64,000 nucleotides of DNA from Aeromonas tecta (GTDB lineage: Bacteria; Pseudomonadota; Gammaproteobacteria; Enterobacterales; Aeromonadaceae), in NCBI RefSeq assembly GCF_000820185.1, contig NZ_CDCA01000046.1:1-64000 (forward strand), written 5' to 3'. Positions within the stretch are counted from its first letter, which is position 1. The number at the start of each line of letters is the position of its first letter. Shown here in pieces: positions 60,637 through 64,000 of the stretch. Made by a program: the position numbers and the translations under genes. The notes beneath the pieces are model-generated. The model worked only from the letters and a program-made list of their open reading frames with translations. It did no database searches and was not told where the DNA came from.

Positions 60637-61674
60637 GTGACTGACAAAACCTCACTGAGCTACAAGGATGCTGGCGTAGATATCGATGCCGGCAATGCAC
60701 TGGTTGAACGTATCAAAGGCGTGTCAAAGCGCACTCGTCGTCCCGAAGTCCTTGGTGGTCTTGGCGGCTTTGGGGCCCTGTGTCAAATCCCTGCGGGCTA
60801 CAAGGAGCCGGTGCTGGTTTCCGGTACCGACGGGGTGGGCACCAAGCTGCGTCTCGCCATCGATCTCAAGAAGCACGACACCGTCGGCATCGACCTGGTG
60901 GCCATGTGCGTCAATGACCTGATCGTGCAAGGCGCAGAGCCGCTGTTCTTCCTCGATTACTACGCCACCGGCAAGCTGGACGTGGACACCGCCGCCGCGG
61001 TGGTGACCGGGATTGGTGTGGGCTGCGAGCAATCCGGCTGCGCCCTGGTGGGCGGCGAAACCGCCGAGATGCCGGGCATGTATGAAGGGGAAGATTACGA
61101 CATCGCCGGTTTCTGCGTCGGTGTGGTGGAGAAGAGCGAGATCATCGACGGCAGCAAGGTCGGTGACGGGGATGCCCTGATCGCCCTGGCCGCGAGCGGC
61201 CCCCACTCCAACGGCTTCTCCCTGGTACGCAAGATTTTGGAAGTCTCCAAAGCCGACGTGCATCAGCCGCTGGGGGATACCACCCTGGCCAACGCCCTGC
61301 TGGAGCCGACCCGCATCTACGTCAAACCCGTGCTCAAGCTCATCAAGGAGTGCGAAATTCACGCCCTGTCTCACATCACCGGTGGCGGCTTCTGGGAGAA
61401 TATCCCCCGCGTGCTGCCCGCCAACACCCAGGCGGTGATCGACGAGCAGAGCTGGCAGTGGCCGGCGGTGTTCAGCTGGCTGCAGCAGGCCGGCAACGTC
61501 ACCCGCCACGAGATGTACCGCACCTTCAACTGCGGCGTTGGTATGATCATCGCCCTGCCCGCCTCCCAGCTGGAAAAAGCCCTGACCCTGCTCAAGGCCG
61601 AGGGTGAAAACGCCTGGCACATCGGCCATATCGCCAAGGCCGCCGATGGCGAGGAGCAGGTCATCATTCGATGA
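60637..61674 (+). CDS. purM: Phosphoribosylformylglycinamidine cyclo-ligase (AIR synthase)
   Basis: The 345-residue protein equals E. coli PurM. It starts with [23 protein letters not shown], and has [28 protein letters not shown], the [20 protein letters not shown] signature and [16 protein letters not shown]. It closes the imidazole ring of AIR in step five of purine synthesis. Its stop overlaps the purN start by four bases. Confidence 0.97.
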   Translation: MTDKTSLSYKDAGVDIDAGNALVERIKGVSKRTRRPEVLGGLGGFGALCQIPAGYKEPVLVSGTDGVGTKLRLAIDLKKHDTVGIDLVAMCVNDLIVQGAEPLFFLDYYATGKLDVDTAAAVVTGIGVGCEQSGCALVGGETAEMPGMYEGEDYDIAGFCVGVVEKSEIIDGSKVGDGDALIALAASGPHSNGFSLVRKILEVSKADVHQPLGDTTLANALLEPTRIYVKPVLKLIKECEIHALSHITGGGFWENIPRVLPANTQAVIDEQSWQWPAVFSWLQQAGNVTRHEMYRTFNCGVGMIIALPASQLEKALTLLKAEGENAWHIGHIAKAADGEEQVIIR

Positions 61675-62342
61675 ATGACCTCATCAACAGCCCGATGACG
61701 CCGCATAAACGCATCCTGGTGCTGATCTCCGGCAGCGGCAGCAACCTGCAGGTTATCCTCGACAGTTGCGCCAGCGGCAGGATCCCGGGGGAAGTGGTCG
61801 GCGTCATCAGCAACAAGGCCGATGCCTATGGGCTGGTGCGCGCCAAGGAGGCTGGCGTCGCCACCAGCGTGCTGGCTCAGCAGCAGTTTGCCAACCGGGA
61901 TGACTACGATCTCGCCCTGCAGGCGCTGATGGCGGACTACAAGCCGGATCTGGTGGTGCTGGCAGGCTTTATGCGGATCCTGAGCGCGCCCCTGGTGCGC
62001 CACTTCGCGGGGAGGATGATCAACATCCACCCCTCCTTGCTGCCAAAATACCAGGGCTTGCACACCCACCAACGCGCCATCGACGCCGGTGATGTGGAGC
62101 ACGGTGCCAGCGTTCATTTCGTCACCGAAGAGCTGGACGGCGGCCCGGTGATCCTGCAGGCCCGCGTGCCCATCTTCGAAGGGGATGACGCAGACGAGGT
62201 GGCGGCCAGGGTACAGGCCCAGGAACACAGCATCTACCCGCTGGTGGTGCAGTGGTTCTGTGAAGGCCGGCTCGCGATGCAGGAGGGCGCAGCCCTGCTG
62301 GATGGCGCCGTGCTCGGCCCGGCGGGTCATGCCAGCGACTAA
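61671..62342 (+). CDS. purN: Phosphoribosylglycinamide formyltransferase
   Basis: The 223-residue protein has the GAR transformylase motifs [40 protein letters not shown], the catalytic [19 protein letters not shown] with the Asn and His, and [20 protein letters not shown] with the Asp. It uses 10-formyl-tetrahydrofolate to formylate GAR. The first eight residues (MNDLINSP) are extra compared with E. coli PurN, and Met9 at 61695 is an alternative start. Coupled to purM by ATGA overlap. Confidence 0.96.
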   Translation: MNDLINSPMTPHKRILVLISGSGSNLQVILDSCASGRIPGEVVGVISNKADAYGLVRAKEAGVATSVLAQQQFANRDDYDLALQALMADYKPDLVVLAGFMRILSAPLVRHFAGRMINIHPSLLPKYQGLHTHQRAIDAGDVEHGASVHFVTEELDGGPVILQARVPIFEGDDADEVAARVQAQEHSIYPLVVQWFCEGRLAMQEGAALLDGAVLGPAGHASD

Positions 62343-62364
62343 GCAAACCAGATGTGAGATGTAA

Positions 62365-62391
62365 AAAAAGGAGGCCGATGGCCTCCTTTTT
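62365..62391 (+). terminator. Terminator of purMN
   Basis: AAAAAGGAGGCC and GGCCTCCTTTTT form a stem with a 3-base loop and an A-run and T-run, so it could also act on the leftward gene at 62497. Confidence 0.92.
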
Positions 62392-62496
62392 GTTTCTTCA
62401 TTCACTCTAAAAGCAGCACAAATGAATAATTAATGTGCAATTAACAGCAAAAACGTTCACAAAAGTGCACATAATCCATTCAATAAACTGCCTTCT

Positions 62497-63258
62497 CTAG
62501 ACCGGATTATCGATGTCGATAAAGGTCACGTCCAGCCCGTGCACGGTCGCCAGCCACTCCCCCAGCGCCTTGACGCCATAACGCTCGGTGGCGTGATGGC
62601 CGGCGGCGTAGAAGTGCATGCCCATCTCGCGGGCGGTGTGGATGGTCTGCTCGGAGGCCTCGCCGGAGATGAAGGCATCGATGCCCTGCTCCGCCGCCAG
62701 GTTGATGTAGCTCTGACCGCCGCCGGTGCACCAGGCCACGGAGCTGATAAGCTCGGGCCCTGTATCACCACTGTACAGTGGTGTACGGCCGAGGCGCTCG
62801 GCGATGAGTTTCGCAAAATCGCTGCCGCTGATGGGCTCCTCCAGCTTGCCCACCATGGCCACGCTCTTGCTGTTCCAGGGCTCGAGGCCGCGGCGTACCT
62901 TGATGCCGAGCAGCTTGGCGAGCTGGGCGTTGTTGCCGACCTCAGGATGCACATCCAGGGGCAGATGGTAGGCAAACAGGTTGATGTCGTGGGTCAGCAG
63001 GGTCTTGAGGCGGCGCTGCTTCATGCCGGTGATCTGGGCCGGTTCACCGCTCCAGAAGTAGCCGTGATGGACCAGGATGGCATCGGCGTTGGCCGCCACC
63101 GCCGCATCGATCAGGGCCTGACTGGCGGTGACGCCGGTCACCACCTTGCGGATGCGCTCACGCCCCTCCACCTGCAAGCCGTTGGGACAGTAGTCCTTGA
63201 TGGCGTGTGGCTCAAGCAGGTGGTTGAGCAGGGTTTCCAATTTTCGATGAGAGATCAT
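62497..63258 (-). CDS. Nif3-like dinuclear metal centre protein (YbgI family)
   Basis: The 253-residue protein matches E. coli YbgI (247) with ILVHHGYFWSGEPAQITGMK (metal-binding His pair), NLFAYHLPLDVHPEVGNNAQ, AWCTGGGQSYINLAAEQGID and FYAAGHHATERYGVKALGEW. The family forms a hexameric ring with two metals per subunit and is proposed to act as a GTP cyclohydrolase I-like or other hydrolase. Its function is unsettled. AGGAGACCCTG precedes the ATG. It lies downstream of the regulator gene on the same strand. Confidence 0.92.
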   Translation of the reverse strand: MISHRKLETLLNHLLEPHAIKDYCPNGLQVEGRERIRKVVTGVTASQALIDAAVAANADAILVHHGYFWSGEPAQITGMKQRRLKTLLTHDINLFAYHLPLDVHPEVGNNAQLAKLLGIKVRRGLEPWNSKSVAMVGKLEEPISGSDFAKLIAERLGRTPLYSGDTGPELISSVAWCTGGGQSYINLAAEQGIDAFISGEASEQTIHTAREMGMHFYAAGHHATERYGVKALGEWLATVHGLDVTFIDIDNPV

Positions 63259-63392
63259 CAGGGTCTCCTAACAGGGGCAGCCCCGGCGGTTGCAAGCAAC
63301 CATCAGGGCTTTGGGATCAATCGTCAGGCCCCCATGATAATCGAGCAAAGCCTGCAAGGCCACGACACAGGCACGCAGCTCAAACCGACAAC

Positions 63393-64000
63393 TCAGGCGG
63401 ACAGCTCAATGCCGGCGTCCCGCATCTGGGCCAGCTTGTAGCGCAGGGTACGCGGGCTGATGCCAAGCCGGTCAGCCACGGCCTTGCGACTGCCGTTGCA
63501 CTCTTGCAGGGTGTCCAGAATGATCTGGTGCTCCTGCAGTTTCAGCTCGCTCCCCAGCCCCTCGCTCACCACCGGGCGTTCGAACGGGCGCACCAGTACC
63601 TCGTCCGTCTCCTCCAGAATGAGCTGCGCCTCCCCTATCACCCCGTCCGGGCTCAGGATCAGGGCGCGCTGCACCACGTTGTCGAGCTCTCGCACGTTAC
63701 CGGGCCAGGGGTGGGCCAGCAGCCGTTCACGGGCGGCATCGATCAGCTGCGGGGCGGGCAGGCCCATCTGGCTGGCATGCAGCGCCAGCAGGTGTTCGGC
63801 CAGGGGCAGGATGTCGCCGGGCCGCTCCCAGAGCGCCGTCCAGCGCAGGGGGAAGACGTTGAGACGGTAATAGAGATCCTCGCGAAACAGACCGTCCTGC
63901 ACCGCCTTCTTGAGATCCCGGTTGCTGGTAGCGATGACCCGCACATCGAGGGGAATGAGCTTGCGGCTGCCGAGCCGCTCCACCTCTTTCTCCTGCAATA
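63393..64000 (-). CDS. Sigma-54-dependent NtrC-class regulator (FlrC/FleR-like), cut by window
   Basis: The gene enters from the right edge, and only its last 202 or so residues are visible. They show the second half of the sigma-54 AAA+ domain (IPLDVRVIATSNRDLKKAVQ, then FREDLYYRLNVFPLRWTALW and WPGNVRELDNVVQRALILSP) and a Fis-type helix-turn-helix (QECNGSRKAVADRLGISPRT). The ending RYKLAQMRDAGIEL strongly resembles polar-flagellar FlrC/FleR. In Vibrio and Aeromonas FlrC activates class III flagellar genes after phosphorylation by FlrB. The receiver domain is off the window, so the class is firm but the gene name is inferred. Confidence 0.8.
   Translation of the reverse strand, partial: LQEKEVERLGSRKLIPLDVRVIATSNRDLKKAVQDGLFREDLYYRLNVFPLRWTALWERPGDILPLAEHLLALHASQMGLPAPQLIDAARERLLAHPWPGNVRELDNVVQRALILSPDGVIGEAQLILEETDEVLVRPFERPVVSEGLGSELKLQEHQIILDTLQECNGSRKAVADRLGISPRTLRYKLAQMRDAGIELSA

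Noticed and set aside
63268-63363. 31-codon Cys-rich frame between the NtrC-class regulator and the Nif3 gene
   Set aside because: GTG start without a ribosome site; its end overlaps the ribosome site of the Nif3 gene. Too weak to list as a gene.

Overview
The window looks like the chromosome of an Aeromonas-type gammaproteobacterium carrying one complete-looking temperate prophage. The host genes are GC-rich and follow gammaproteobacterial order: uhpBC, an amino-acid ABC transporter, ytfL, pstCAB-phoU with the long PstC and PstA forms, tadA, aceBA, hda next to a DUF2066 gene, upp/purMN and an flrC-like flagellar regulator. The genus is inferred from gene content and the HP1/K139-like prophage. 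It was not established by any search.

Layout. (1) 1-10436, host: 3' part of uhpB, uhpC, a membrane diguanylate cyclase, a substrate-binding protein/permease/ATPase operon, small envelope genes, a fatty acid hydroxylase family protein, a lipoprotein and ytfL. (2) 10437-46590, a P2-group prophage of about 36.1 kb in the HP1/K139 style, bounded by a 24-bp direct repeat that is itself a transcription terminator. Its order is integrase and repressor (leftward), then cox, a CII-like gene, seven small early genes and a gpA-type rolling-circle initiator. Next comes an AT-rich cargo block (about 18.0-24.7 kb), then portal and terminase (leftward). The late operon runs rightward from 27739 to 45631: scaffold, capsid, head and tail completion, sheath, tube, lysis cassette, tail chaperone with a -1 frameshift, tape measure, baseplate, fibre and hub-spike. 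(3) 46591-64000, host: phoU, pstB, pstA, pstC (leftward, from a Pho-box promoter), tadA, tRNA-Pro(GGG), aceB-aceA, hda, a DUF2066 gene, upp, purM-purN, a Nif3 family gene, and the 3' part of an NtrC-class regulator.

The most interesting content is the cargo block. It holds a CesT-type type III secretion chaperone (22409-22882) 11 bp upstream of a 483-residue protein with a Ser-rich, acid-free N-terminus and two Gly-rich hydrophobic stretches (22894-24345). This reads as a chaperone/effector pair carried by the phage. Around it lie a secreted 404-residue protein of unknown fold, a lipoprotein, two tiny zinc-ribbon proteins, an Ogr/Delta-like late activator, and two palindromic operator-like sites in front of cargo genes.

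Other notable structures are a textbook A AAA AAC slippery site in the tail chaperone gene, a nested 48-bp palindrome between the divergent terminase and scaffold genes, a perfect 19-bp inverted repeat in the noncoding right end, a terminator exchange at the attachment site, a three-fold repeat of the phoU translation start, and a decayed duplication of the ytfL 3' end. No CRISPR array, insertion sequence or rRNA was seen.
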